A stretch of 64,000 nt of DNA from CAYPFY01 sp964410105 (lineage in GTDB: Bacteria; Bacteroidota; Ignavibacteria; UBA10030; SZUA-254). The DNA is taken from NCBI GenBank assembly GCA_964410105.1, contig CAYPFY010000002.1:186001-250000 (forward strand), read 5' to 3'. This document shows, piece after piece, positions 44,318 to 52,787 of the stretch. How positions within the stretch are numbered: the stretch's first letter is position 1; each line of letters starts with the position of its first letter. The notes under the pieces are model-generated. The model saw nothing but the letters and a program-made list of their open reading frames with translations, did no database searches and was not told where the DNA came from. Position numbers and translations under genes: made by a program.

Positions 44318-44614
44318 TCACTTGGGTTGCGGACGTTTCGGTAGAATCATCTCAACATCCATGTGCGGGCGTGGAATGACATGCACAGACACCAACTCAC
44401 CAACGCGCTGGGCGGCCGCTGCGCCCGCGTCCGTCGCCGCCTTGACTGCGCCGACATCTCCACGTACCATGACGGTCACGTAGCCCCCGCCAATGACCTC
44501 CTTTCCGATGAGAGTCACCTTTGCAGCTTTGACCATTGCATCAGCGGCTTCGATCGAGCCGACGAGTCCTTTTGTCTCGACCATACCGAGAGCATCGAGG
44601 GAGATTTCCGCCAT
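44318..44614 (-). CDS. BMC-H microcompartment shell protein (PduA/EutM-like)
   Basis: A 98-residue hexamer-forming shell protein, very close to PduA in sequence order: DALGMVETKGLVGSIEAADA (7-26), then VRGDVGAVKAATDAGAAAAQ and VHVIPRPHMDVE. The pore loop is VIGGG where PduA has KIGSG. The interface Lys in DAMVKAA and the Arg of PRPH are present, so it should form flat hexamer sheets. A longer frame starts at 44656, but the ATG at 44614 has AAAGGAG upstream and gives the standard length. It is preceded by a consensus promoter. Confidence 0.94.
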   Translation of the reverse strand: MAEISLDALGMVETKGLVGSIEAADAMVKAAKVTLIGKEVIGGGYVTVMVRGDVGAVKAATDAGAAAAQRVGELVSVHVIPRPHMDVEMILPKRPQPK

Positions 44615-44676
44615 GAACACAGCTCCTTTCAACAATGTGAGGTAGTAGCATTCCAAACTCTAGAAGATGTGAATCG

Positions 44677-44705
44677 AATATACTTAAACGGGAGCATATT
44701 GTCAA
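44677..44705 (-). promoter_or_regulatory. Consensus promoter of the microcompartment operon
   Basis: Minus strand: TTGACA (44700-44705), 17 bases, TATATT (44677-44682). It is the only perfect -35 I found with this spacing, and lies about 65 bases before the shell-protein ATG. Confidence 0.8.
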
Positions 44706-44730
44706 TCGTGGCAACTAAAGTGTGCTCCCG
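44689..44730. promoter_or_regulatory. Perfect 8-bp inverted repeat across the -35 (candidate operator)
   Basis: CGGGAGCA (44689-44696) and TGCTCCCG (44723-44730) are exact inverted repeats with 26 bases between the arms (34 bp centre to centre, about three helical turns). One arm lies in the -10/-35 spacer and the other upstream of the -35. The right arm ends ten bases before the divergent AsmA -35. Confidence 0.5.
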
Positions 44731-44740
44731 TGGGATTTCA

Positions 44741-44769
44741 TTGAAATTCTTGCCTTATTTCAATATATT
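44741..44769 (+). promoter_or_regulatory. Promoter of AsmA-like gene
   Basis: TTGAAA (44741-44746), 17 bases, TATATT (44764-44769). It is divergent from the shell-protein promoter and about 60 bases before the ATG at 44829. Confidence 0.75.
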
Positions 44770-44828
44770 TTGATTGTGATTCATACACCGGACCGACCGG
44801 GGAAATCCATTATCTGACGAGACGCAGC

Positions 44829-47348
44829 ATGGCAATCCGAAAAGGAGCAGGCTGGTGGGTGGTCCTCCTTTCCCTTCCGCTGTTCTGCATAGTGGCTACA
44901 GTGATCGCCGCAAAGCTCTATTTTACTAGCTCTCGCCTCAAAGAATTAATCCTTCCTGGCATCAGGCGTGCGATAGATCGAGAGGTTAATATAAAGGATA
45001 TCTCCCTCTCCGTATTCCCATCGCCCGTTGTCGAGGTTGAAAGTATTACCGTATCAGGGCCTCGCGGAGGCTCTTTCCGACGAAACGACTTCGCCAGCGT
45101 CGATGATCTCACTCTCAGGATCAAAGCGTTGGGACTATTTCGGGGCAGGATCGATATCACCTCAGCTATCATTGATCATCCTAGAATCTATCTCGAGTTG
45201 ACGAACGAGGGGTCAAAAAACTATCTTCTTCACGGGTCAGCAACAGGGGAAAATAGGGTCGAGACGGAGAGTTCATCGCCATTTATTGTCCTTGCAAATA
45301 TCCAAATCAAAAACGGAGAGATTGAGCGGATCGACGAGAAAGTCGGCGGGCGGATCGTAGTCAAGGGACTGGATCTTACAACGAGCATCGTGGGAGATCC
45401 TGCGAATGGACAAAGTCAAATCACTGGAGAAATGTCCATCCGATCGATCAGCTACGGCTCACTAAGAGCGTGGTACATGAGCGATCAGCCCCTCTCAGGA
45501 CACATCATGGTTTCCTATGACAGGAGGGAAGATGCCCTTTCAATCGACTCCGCACGGGTGCAGATCCGCGAGTTTCCGCTCTCTATTCGCGGAATAATCA
45601 AAAACCTAATGAAGGATACCAACAATGTCGGGCTCACAGTCAGCTCGTCTGGTGCCCCAATCACTCAACTCCTTTCTCTTCTTCCTTCCGCCCTGCTGAC
45701 TCAGTCAAGAGGCTTGACGGGGACCGGGGAAGTCAAGTTTGCCATGACCGTTCAAGGAGAATCGGCGGGGGAGTTGACTCCAGCTATAGAGGGATCATTC
45801 ACATTGTTACACGGCAAGATTCAATACAGTTCGCTCGCGAATTATGTTTCGAACATTAATGTGAGAGGGTCTTTTGCCCAACCTGCAATTCCTTCTCCTG
45901 TAAATGGAGGAAGCACATTCCGCATTGACGAATTCACAGCCGACATAGGTGGAAATCCCGTATCCGGCCAGTTCCGAATTGAGAATTTCAGTGACCCGAC
46001 AGTATTTGCTCGGATTGAGGGGACGTTGAATCTTGGAGATCTCAAAGACATCTTTCCGCTAAAGCCGGAAACGGAAATCACTGGCAAGATCGACGCGAAG
46101 CTCTCCGCGTCAGGAAAACTACAACATCCCAACGCACTGAAATCGAGTGGATTTCTTACTTTCCAAAATGTTACATTCAAACCCTCCGGAACCGCGAGCG
46201 GCATAAGGGACTTGAGCGGTTCAATATCGTTAAACAATGATGTGATTCATACGAATAACCTATCCCTCCGTATGGGAGAATCAGATCTATCTCCGGCATT
46301 CACGTTGAGGAATTATTTAGCGATACTCCAGGATAGTTCGGCCCCATCACTTCTACGGCCGGTCCTTGAGGCATCGCTTCGCTCCAAGCGCATGCGCATT
46401 TCAGATCTCGCGCTGGAAGGCCCAATCAGTACGGCAGATCGATCCGCGATGAGTCAACGATGGGGAGATCGCATCGGGTTCTTTCGGGGGACTGATATCC
46501 ACGCTAAAGTTGAAATCGGGCAGCTTCAAGCGAAGGAGCTCACGTTAAATAAGGTAGAAGGGCTCCTTACATTCTCTCGCGGAGTCGGCAATCTGAAAAA
46601 TCTCACCTTCAATGTCTTTGACGGTACAGTTCAGACTACGGGCATGCTCGACTTCCGTGCTCCGACCAAGATCCCGTTCACTCTCGACCTCAAAGCCCTG
46701 CTCATTCAGGCCGCTCCACTTCTCTCGGGTATCATCGGCAATGATCATCACTGTGCGGGACGGATCACGTCGAATACGTCGCTGAAGGGTGGACTTAACG
46801 ATACGCTAGGCCTCGACCCAAATTCACTGAGCGGAAGTGGTATGATAAAGATCGCGGATGGAACACTCGGGGGATTTGCCCTCACCCAAAAGCTCGCCGA
46901 GTTCACTAACCTGACTGAGCTACGCGAAATCAAATTTCGTAATTGGACAAACGCTTTCTCCATCTTCAACGGTTCACTCGACATCCGCGACCTTGTTGTG
47001 ACAACACCGGTGGGAGATTTCAAAGGAAGCGGCACCCAGCACTTGGAGGGATCATTGGATTACAATCTCAAGCTGAGGCTTACCGCGTCAGTATCTCAGC
47101 ACATTGCCTCTGATAACATCGCCGGGCGTGTGCTAGAATTCTTCAAGGACAAGGAGGGGAGAGTCACAATTCCACTAAGGATAACGGGACCGGTGGTGAA
47201 CCCTGTCGTTAAACTCGACGCGGGAGCCGAGCAGGATGCCATGCGAGATGCGCTCTTGCGGAAGACCGACGCGGCCAAAGAGGATTTGGAGAACAAGATC
47301 AACAAGGCTGCCGAAGAGCGGCTGAAGAAACTCTTCAAGAGGCCATAG
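44829..47348 (+). CDS. AsmA-family envelope protein
   Basis: An 839-residue protein with one N-terminal membrane helix (about 12-32) and a long periplasmic region of the AsmA/DUF748 type. The N-terminal part (IDREVNIKDISLSVFPSPVV, about 56-75) and the C-terminal LKGGLNDTLGLDPNSLSG and GSGTQHLEGSLDYNLKLRL segments are typical. AsmA-like proteins form hydrophobic grooves that move phospholipids between membranes and affect outer-membrane biogenesis; that role is inferred from the family. A helical tail (about 800-839) is highly charged. Two bases separate it from rsmA. Confidence 0.88.
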   Translation: MAIRKGAGWWVVLLSLPLFCIVATVIAAKLYFTSSRLKELILPGIRRAIDREVNIKDISLSVFPSPVVEVESITVSGPRGGSFRRNDFASVDDLTLRIKALGLFRGRIDITSAIIDHPRIYLELTNEGSKNYLLHGSATGENRVETESSSPFIVLANIQIKNGEIERIDEKVGGRIVVKGLDLTTSIVGDPANGQSQITGEMSIRSISYGSLRAWYMSDQPLSGHIMVSYDRREDALSIDSARVQIREFPLSIRGIIKNLMKDTNNVGLTVSSSGAPITQLLSLLPSALLTQSRGLTGTGEVKFAMTVQGESAGELTPAIEGSFTLLHGKIQYSSLANYVSNINVRGSFAQPAIPSPVNGGSTFRIDEFTADIGGNPVSGQFRIENFSDPTVFARIEGTLNLGDLKDIFPLKPETEITGKIDAKLSASGKLQHPNALKSSGFLTFQNVTFKPSGTASGIRDLSGSISLNNDVIHTNNLSLRMGESDLSPAFTLRNYLAILQDSSAPSLLRPVLEASLRSKRMRISDLALEGPISTADRSAMSQRWGDRIGFFRGTDIHAKVEIGQLQAKELTLNKVEGLLTFSRGVGNLKNLTFNVFDGTVQTTGMLDFRAPTKIPFTLDLKALLIQAAPLLSGIIGNDHHCAGRITSNTSLKGGLNDTLGLDPNSLSGSGMIKIADGTLGGFALTQKLAEFTNLTELREIKFRNWTNAFSIFNGSLDIRDLVVTTPVGDFKGSGTQHLEGSLDYNLKLRLTASVSQHIASDNIAGRVLEFFKDKEGRVTIPLRITGPVVNPVVKLDAGAEQDAMRDALLRKTDAAKEDLENKINKAAEERLKKLFKRP

Positions 47349-47350
47349 GA

Positions 47351-48169
47351 ATGGCGAAGCGAGAGCAGGTCCGCGTAAGGCCAAAGCGTTCTCTCGGCCA
47401 GAATTTTCTCGTTGATGACAATATTGGCAATAAAATCATCCGGGAATTTCGCGCGCAGGAGGACGATGCGATCATCGAAATTGGCCCGGGAGAGGGTGCG
47501 CTCACTCAGAAACTAGCTGCCCGTGCTTCCCATCTCCTGCTTGTAGAAATTGATGGCCGTATGATAGAGACCTTGAAGAACAAGTTTCAGCGGCCACATA
47601 TCACAGTCCTTCATGGGGACTTCATGGAGATCGACCTCATGCAATGGCACAAGCTTTGGAATGCCAGGCTCCGCATAGTAGGCAATCTGCCGTACCACAT
47701 GACAAGCCCCATTCTCTTCAAGGTATTTGAGGCAGCGGATGCAGTGCAGGATGTTACCATCATGGTTCAGCGGGAGGTCGGCCGGCGGATAACCGCCGCT
47801 CCGGGTACCAAAGAGTATGGGATCCTCGCGGTCCTCACTCATTACCATGGAAAGGCCGACTTTCTTTTTTCAGTATCACCTAGTTGCTTTTATCCTCGGC
47901 CCAAGGTCACCTCGGCCGTCATACAGATCCGGATGAAAGAACCATCCCACGCATCGAAGAGGGATTTCGTATTTCGCCGCGTTGTTCGCACGACGTTCGG
48001 AAAAAGGAGGAAAACTTTGAGGAAAAGTCTGTGTTATTTTCCCCTCACGCCGGAAGATATAAGCGATCTCGAACGAAGAATCTCCGTCTCGCTGGACCGT
48101 CGTCCGGAAGAGCTTACCGTAGATCAATTCCTTGAGATCTCCCGTCAACTCGAAGGGAGGATCAGCTGA
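47351..48169 (+). CDS. rsmA: 16S rRNA dimethyladenosine transferase
   Basis: Dimethylates the two adjacent adenines near the 3' end of 16S rRNA (KsgA). The 272-residue protein has SLGQNFLVDDNIG (about 14-26), the SAM-binding IEIGPGEGALT (about 43-53), the NLPYHMTSPI motif (about 114-123, the family's NLPY) and the C-terminal helical domain. The start ATG is two bases after the AsmA stop, with AGG in front. The mgtE gene follows 14 bases downstream. Confidence 0.95.
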   Translation: MAKREQVRVRPKRSLGQNFLVDDNIGNKIIREFRAQEDDAIIEIGPGEGALTQKLAARASHLLLVEIDGRMIETLKNKFQRPHITVLHGDFMEIDLMQWHKLWNARLRIVGNLPYHMTSPILFKVFEAADAVQDVTIMVQREVGRRITAAPGTKEYGILAVLTHYHGKADFLFSVSPSCFYPRPKVTSAVIQIRMKEPSHASKRDFVFRRVVRTTFGKRRKTLRKSLCYFPLTPEDISDLERRISVSLDRRPEELTVDQFLEISRQLEGRIS

Positions 48170-48183
48170 CAGATTTCGATCCC

Positions 48184-49599
48184 TTGGCCGAAAGCATTTC
48201 TCCGATGGAGAACTCCGGCATATCTCTCGGCAATCGTGGCGTGAGGACGGTAGAAGTAGACAATGCGCTTATGGAGGACATCCGTGAGCTCACGCGCGAT
48301 CGGGCTGATGCTCTCCTTCTCAATATCCTCACTGATATTCACGCGGCCGACATCGCCGATATCATCAACCGGCTTGAGTCAGAAGATAGAAGCCACGTAT
48401 TTGAACTGTTAGATCGTTCGGTCGCGGCAGCAGTTCTCCTCGAGCTTTCTCCTGCCATTCGAGAGGAACTCTTAGACCCGCTCTCCGCTGAGCAAATCAC
48501 GGGATATGTCGACTTATTGCCTTCCGACGATGCAACTGATCTCATATCAGAACTCCCGCCTCACGTCGCAGAGAAGGTCCTTCGGGCGATGCCTGCCGAA
48601 GGCTCTTCTGACGTCAAGGTGCTCATGCGGTATGGGCCGCAAACGGCGGGAGGAATCATGGGCACAGAGTTCATTTCCGTCAAGCGGGATAGCACCGTTA
48701 AGCAGGCAATTCGAGAAGTTCGGACGGCCGCAAAGAACAGCAACACGGTGTATACTGTTTATGTCGTCGACGATGACGGTAAGCTCGTGGGGGTGTTGCC
48801 CCTTCAGTCGCTAGTACTCCACTCCCCGAACAGAAGGGTCTACAAAATAATGGACACGAACATGGTTGTGATTCGTACCGACGTGGATCAAGAGGAAGTT
48901 GCATCGATGTTTCGTAAATACGATCTCATTTCCTTGCCCGTTGTCGATACGCTCGGAACGCTCGTTGGTCGAATTACGGTAGATGATGTGGTCGATGTCA
49001 TAGAAGAAGAACACAGCGAAGACGTGGCACGGCTTGTGGGATCGGACGCTGACGAATTGGAACGTCGGTCGCCATATCAGATTGCGTTGCTCCGCTTGCC
49101 ATGGGTCTTGGCAACACTCGCGATTGAATTTGCGGCCGGCATCGTGATTCATCATTTTGATGAAACATTGAGCCGTGTAATCTTACTCGCCTCGTTCATG
49201 CCAATCATCTCAGCAATTTCTGGAAACACCGGCTTGCAATCCGCAGCGATAATAGTGCGTGCCATGTCGACGGGTCACGTGACACTTGATCGGTGGTGGG
49301 TCCCACTCACGAGACAATTTCAAACGACCTTGATCATTGGGGGCGCGTGTGGCGTCGTCATTTGTGTTGTCGGGGCAGTCTGGCAGGGGGTGTGGGTTTT
49401 TGGACTTGTTGTGGGATTGTCCATGTTCTTGTCGGTCAATATATCGGGTCTTGTCGGCACCACAGTTCCTATGCTTTCGAAACGTCTAGGATTTGATCCC
49501 GCACTTACAGCTGGGCCATTCGAAACCGCGTTTCAGGACGTGGTTGGCATCAGCATCTTCCTTAGCTTTGCAACACTGATGCTGCATTGGATCTCCTAA
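48184..49599 (+). CDS. mgtE: MgtE-type magnesium transporter
   Basis: A 471-residue inner-membrane Mg2+ channel. An N-terminal helical domain (about 20-150, LLNILTDIHAADIADIINRL and the SDDATDLISELP repeat) and a CBS pair (about 155-280) sense cytoplasmic Mg2+; five helices (about 300-470) form the pore, with ISGNTGLQSA (about 350) and the GPFETAFQDVVGI segment matching the family's pore helices. The start is uncertain: TTG at 48184 or ATG at 48205, neither with a clear Shine-Dalgarno. Confidence 0.93.
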   Translation: MAESISPMENSGISLGNRGVRTVEVDNALMEDIRELTRDRADALLLNILTDIHAADIADIINRLESEDRSHVFELLDRSVAAAVLLELSPAIREELLDPLSAEQITGYVDLLPSDDATDLISELPPHVAEKVLRAMPAEGSSDVKVLMRYGPQTAGGIMGTEFISVKRDSTVKQAIREVRTAAKNSNTVYTVYVVDDDGKLVGVLPLQSLVLHSPNRRVYKIMDTNMVVIRTDVDQEEVASMFRKYDLISLPVVDTLGTLVGRITVDDVVDVIEEEHSEDVARLVGSDADELERRSPYQIALLRLPWVLATLAIEFAAGIVIHHFDETLSRVILLASFMPIISAISGNTGLQSAAIIVRAMSTGHVTLDRWWVPLTRQFQTTLIIGGACGVVICVVGAVWQGVWVFGLVVGLSMFLSVNISGLVGTTVPMLSKRLGFDPALTAGPFETAFQDVVGISIFLSFATLMLHWIS

Positions 49600-49614
49600 G
49601 GATTACCCTGCGTC

Positions 49615-50535
49615 GTGAATAAACTTCGCCTGCCATGTTTCTTGCGACCGGTGGACGCTCTTACAATCGGATTTGCCATTACGCTTTCGGGTGTCCTTGG
49701 GTTTAATGCGCAGAAGATTGAGGGGTCCACGTTTCTCGTCGTAGCGAATCTATCTTCGTCTTTGGCCATCTATCTTATGGGGCGCGCGGCGGCGATCCAC
49801 AAGAATAGACTTTCGCGTTTTGTGCACGACTGGTATCCGGTGCCGGCGATTTTCCTTGTGTTCAAGGAAATGCACGTGGTTATTCAGTCCATGTCTCCAG
49901 GTGATTGGGACCAAGCTCTTATCAATATCGATCGTGCTATTTTTGGTTATGATCCGACCATCTGGCTAGGGAAGCATTCTTCGCCAGTGCTGACCGAATT
50001 ACTACAGCTTTCATATGTGAGTTACTACTTTATCATGTTAGCGGTCGGCATTGAGTTGTTCGTGAAGGAAGATCGTGCAAGGTTCTCGTACGTACTTTTT
50101 GTGATCACATATGGTTTTTTCCTCTCGTATCTAGGCTACTATCTGTTTCCGGCTGTCGGGCCAAGGTTCACGCTTCACGATTTTGCTCGGCTCGATGTCG
50201 ATCTCCCAGGTATTTGGCTCACCCACGGCATTCGTGACTTGATTAATAGCGGGGAGTCAATACCCCGCGATACCGCCGATGCGGTTGCACATGCGCAGCG
50301 TGATGCCTTCCCGAGCGGGCACACGCAGATGACACTTCTCTCTCTTTTTCTTGCTTTCCGCTATCATCTCAAGTCGCGTTGGATCCTTACCATCCTGGGG
50401 ATCCTCCTCATTGTCAGTACGGTATACCTCCGTTACCACTACGTTATCGATGTACTTGCGGGCGGAGCATTCATGCTTTTCACCGTGTGGACAGCACCAA
50501 AACTATTCGGCTGGTGGGAGAATTTGAAGGCTTAG
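49615..50535 (+). CDS. PAP2-superfamily membrane phosphatase
   Basis: A 306-residue membrane protein with about seven helices. The PAP2/inositolphosphotransferase (Aur1-like) active site is seen in DAFPSGHTQMTLL (about 226-238) and YLRYHYVIDVLAG (about 267-279), giving the SGH and R-x5-H-x3-D type residues. A large first extracytoplasmic loop and the YLFPAVGPR segment (about 181-189) match the Aur1-like branch, which acts on lipid phosphates or undecaprenyl pyrophosphate. The substrate is unknown. The start is GTG with AAGGA 12 bases upstream. Confidence 0.85.
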   Translation: MNKLRLPCFLRPVDALTIGFAITLSGVLGFNAQKIEGSTFLVVANLSSSLAIYLMGRAAAIHKNRLSRFVHDWYPVPAIFLVFKEMHVVIQSMSPGDWDQALINIDRAIFGYDPTIWLGKHSSPVLTELLQLSYVSYYFIMLAVGIELFVKEDRARFSYVLFVITYGFFLSYLGYYLFPAVGPRFTLHDFARLDVDLPGIWLTHGIRDLINSGESIPRDTADAVAHAQRDAFPSGHTQMTLLSLFLAFRYHLKSRWILTILGILLIVSTVYLRYHYVIDVLAGGAFMLFTVWTAPKLFGWWENLKA

Positions 50536-50963
50536 CCCCAGTTCTACCCACTCCCCTCCGGATCATAGGAATATAAAAATTTACCCCCGACGCTCTGAAA
50601 GTCGATCAGAGCGAGTCATCCCCTGTCTTGGGCAAAGTTCCCGGTCGTGTACTCCCCACGCAGTGATTCATCGGTGCCTATAAATGGGGTGCAGACCGAA
50701 GCCACTCTGCATGGTTGAGCAGGCTCGTCGGCAGACTCCGCGACCGGTGTGAAACTGAATTCTCTCCACACCGATGGGGTCATGGAATCTTCTGTAGTAC
50801 ACGCATCCCTTGCATTTCAATAGCCCGTTTTGTATTATTCATAAACCTCGCCGTATCTCACTTGTGTTCGGGACCTCATGGTGCCCACGAATAATGAATT
50901 GAATCTCTTCCTGTGTCAGGCACCAGACTCTCCGGCGGCATGTTGGCCGCTTTGTCAGAATCC
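50536..50963. other. Intergenic region with hairpin, promoter and short frame
   Basis: It contains a perfect 8-bp hairpin CGCTCTGA/TCAGAGCG (50591-50613) without a T run, a promoter at 50810-50838 and a 29-codon frame (50878-50967) whose TGA overlaps the plsC ATG as ATGA. That short frame has no Shine-Dalgarno and no recognisable product. No RNA gene is seen. Confidence 0.5.
50810..50838 (+). promoter_or_regulatory. Promoter of plsC operon
   Basis: TTGCAT (50810-50815), 17 bases, TATTAT (50833-50838). About 125 bases before the preferred plsC ATG at 50964. Confidence 0.65.
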
Positions 50964-51680
50964 ATGATTACCTCCCTTCTGAAGATTGCGTTTGTCGTAT
51001 TCTTCACAATGCTGGTTTCCTCTCTCGAGATTCTGCTCATCCCTTTTCATCGGTCAGGAAAGCTTTTTCATTCTCTCGCCGTTTTTTATGCTCGGGTGGT
51101 TCTTTCGGTGTGCGGCGTGAGCGTTCTTGTCAAAGGCATCGAAAACGTGGAGTTCACCCGGAGCTTTATCTATATTGCAAACCATGCGAGCCTTTTTGAC
51201 ATACCCGCAGTCCTAGCCGGAATTCCCGACGAGATTCGACTTGTATACAAAAAGGAACTGGAAAGTATTCCACTATTTGGTTGGGGATTAAAATATGGAA
51301 AAACCTATATCGGAATTGACAGGAGGCGCGGGCCATCTGCGGTGCAAAGCCTGGAGGAAGCTGCTTCCAGAATTCGAAATGGGGCTTCGGTGATTCTTTT
51401 TGCAGAAGGAACGCGGACAACCGACGGATCTCTGCAGCCGTTCAAGCGCGGCCCATTCAACCTGGCATTCAGAGCAAGGGTGCCAGTTGTCCCCGTAACA
51501 ATAAAGGGCAGCTTTGAAATTCTCCCGAGGAATTCATGGATCATTCGTCCGGGGACAATCACGCTTGTTTTTTCCCCGCCAATAGAGACACCCAATTCGA
51601 ATGGGAGGAAGAGCGAGCTTGAGTTACAGGATAGAGTGTACAATGAAATCTCGAAGAACTTCACTCAACCCGCACTCTAG
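50964..51680 (+). CDS. plsC: 1-acyl-sn-glycerol-3-phosphate acyltransferase
   Basis: Adds the second acyl chain to make phosphatidic acid at the inner membrane. The 238-residue form has an N-terminal membrane helix (about 3-25), the catalytic NHASLFD (HX4D, about 60-66), the phosphate-binding FAEGTRT (about 132-138) and PVVPVTI. The start is ambiguous: the frame opens at GTG 50913, with ATG at 50940 and 50964. I chose 50964 because the membrane segment begins there and a short upstream frame ends over it (ATGA). gatC follows after three bases. Confidence 0.88.
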   Translation: MITSLLKIAFVVFFTMLVSSLEILLIPFHRSGKLFHSLAVFYARVVLSVCGVSVLVKGIENVEFTRSFIYIANHASLFDIPAVLAGIPDEIRLVYKKELESIPLFGWGLKYGKTYIGIDRRRGPSAVQSLEEAASRIRNGASVILFAEGTRTTDGSLQPFKRGPFNLAFRARVPVVPVTIKGSFEILPRNSWIIRPGTITLVFSPPIETPNSNGRKSELELQDRVYNEISKNFTQPAL

Positions 51681-51683
51681 AAG

Positions 51684-51977
51684 ATGATTGTACGCCATCA
51701 AGACGTGGCACGAATCACCCAGCTAGCGCGGTTAAGCTTCTCAAAGGATGAGGCAGACAAATTGGTTAGTGAGCTCAATCAGATCTTGACTTACGTAACA
51801 AAGCTAAACCAAATCGACACATCTCGCGTTTCTCCGCTGTCATACGTCGCGGGAACTGGCGACGGGCTGCGCGAAGATGTTGTACAGCCATCAAATGTAC
51901 ATGATGAAGTCGTGGGCAATTCGACCGACTGGTCTGATGAGTTCTTCAGAGTTTTGAAAGTGCTCACTGACCAGTGA
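51684..51977 (+). CDS. gatC: Aspartyl/glutamyl-tRNA amidotransferase subunit C
   Basis: A 97-residue small subunit of GatCAB, which converts mischarged Glu-tRNA-Gln or Asp-tRNA-Asn to the amide form. The family N-terminus IVRHQDVARITQLARLSF (2-19) and the VSPLSYVAG and LREDVVQPS segments are clear. gatA and gatB are not adjacent, so the complex is encoded at separate places. Three bases after plsC and 21 before kdsB. Confidence 0.93.
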   Translation: MIVRHQDVARITQLARLSFSKDEADKLVSELNQILTYVTKLNQIDTSRVSPLSYVAGTGDGLREDVVQPSNVHDEVVGNSTDWSDEFFRVLKVLTDQ

Positions 51978-51998
51978 GTACTCGGATTCATTTGAGCC

Positions 51999-52787
51999 AT
52001 GCCCCCTGAGGTGCGAGAGGTCGTGGGCATCATTCCGGCACGTTATGGTTCGCGCAGATTGCCGGGGAAACCGCTGATAGATCTCTGCGGCAAGTCAATG
52101 ATTCAACGCGTGTATGAACGAGCCACCCGGGCGACCCTCGTGAACAGAGTAATTGTTGCAACGGATGATTCACGTGTCCGCGACGTCGTAGAGGGATTCG
52201 GAGGTGAAGTAATAATGACGCCCTCTGAATTGAAATCTGGAACTGATCGAATAGCTCTCGCGGCACGGAATCTCAATACAGTGGACATCGTCGTAAATAT
52301 TCAGGGTGATGAACCACTTATTGCACCGGAAATGATTGACGAAGCAGTAAGTATGGTTATACGCGATCAAACGATTCGCGTGGGCACGCTTGTAAAGCGC
52401 CTCGGAAGTGCAGAAGAACTCAACGATCCCGGCGTGGTGAAGGTTGTTCTCGATAGGAAGGGAGATTCAATATTTTTTTCACGTTCTCCAATTCCATATT
52501 ATAGAGACGTGGCAGACACTGAATGGTGGGTTTCTCATCACCCCTATTTGAGACATATCGGCCTTTACGTTTTCAGGCAACCTTTTCTTCTCGAATATTC
52601 ATCCTGGGAAGAATCGACCCTCGAGAAGGCTGAACAGCTCGAGCAACTACGGATCCTCTACCATGGGTATCAAATACGAGCATCGGTGACTACCTACGAC
52701 AGTATACCAGTCGACACTCCAGAGGATGCGGAAAAACTTCGGCAGATACTGATGCAGGACGCTCTCGGACCAAAGAATGAGCGCTGA
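51999..52787 (+). CDS. kdsB: 3-deoxy-manno-octulosonate cytidylyltransferase
   Basis: Activates KDO to CMP-KDO for lipopolysaccharide core synthesis, so the organism makes a KDO-containing outer membrane. The 262 residues include the nucleotide-binding IIPARYGSRRLPGKPL (about 10-25), VIVATDDSRV, the NIQGDEPLI motif (about 100-108) and the YRHIGLYVFRQPFL-type segment (here LRHIGLYVFR). The start has no obvious Shine-Dalgarno. Its end overlaps the DUF502 gene by 11 bases. Confidence 0.95.
   Translation: MPPEVREVVGIIPARYGSRRLPGKPLIDLCGKSMIQRVYERATRATLVNRVIVATDDSRVRDVVEGFGGEVIMTPSELKSGTDRIALAARNLNTVDIVVNIQGDEPLIAPEMIDEAVSMVIRDQTIRVGTLVKRLGSAEELNDPGVVKVVLDRKGDSIFFSRSPIPYYRDVADTEWWVSHHPYLRHIGLYVFRQPFLLEYSSWEESTLEKAEQLEQLRILYHGYQIRASVTTYDSIPVDTPEDAEKLRQILMQDALGPKNER

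Noticed and set aside
50591..50613. 8-bp hairpin after the PAP2 gene as terminator
   Set aside because: Perfect stem but no T run on either side next to it, so termination cannot be claimed.
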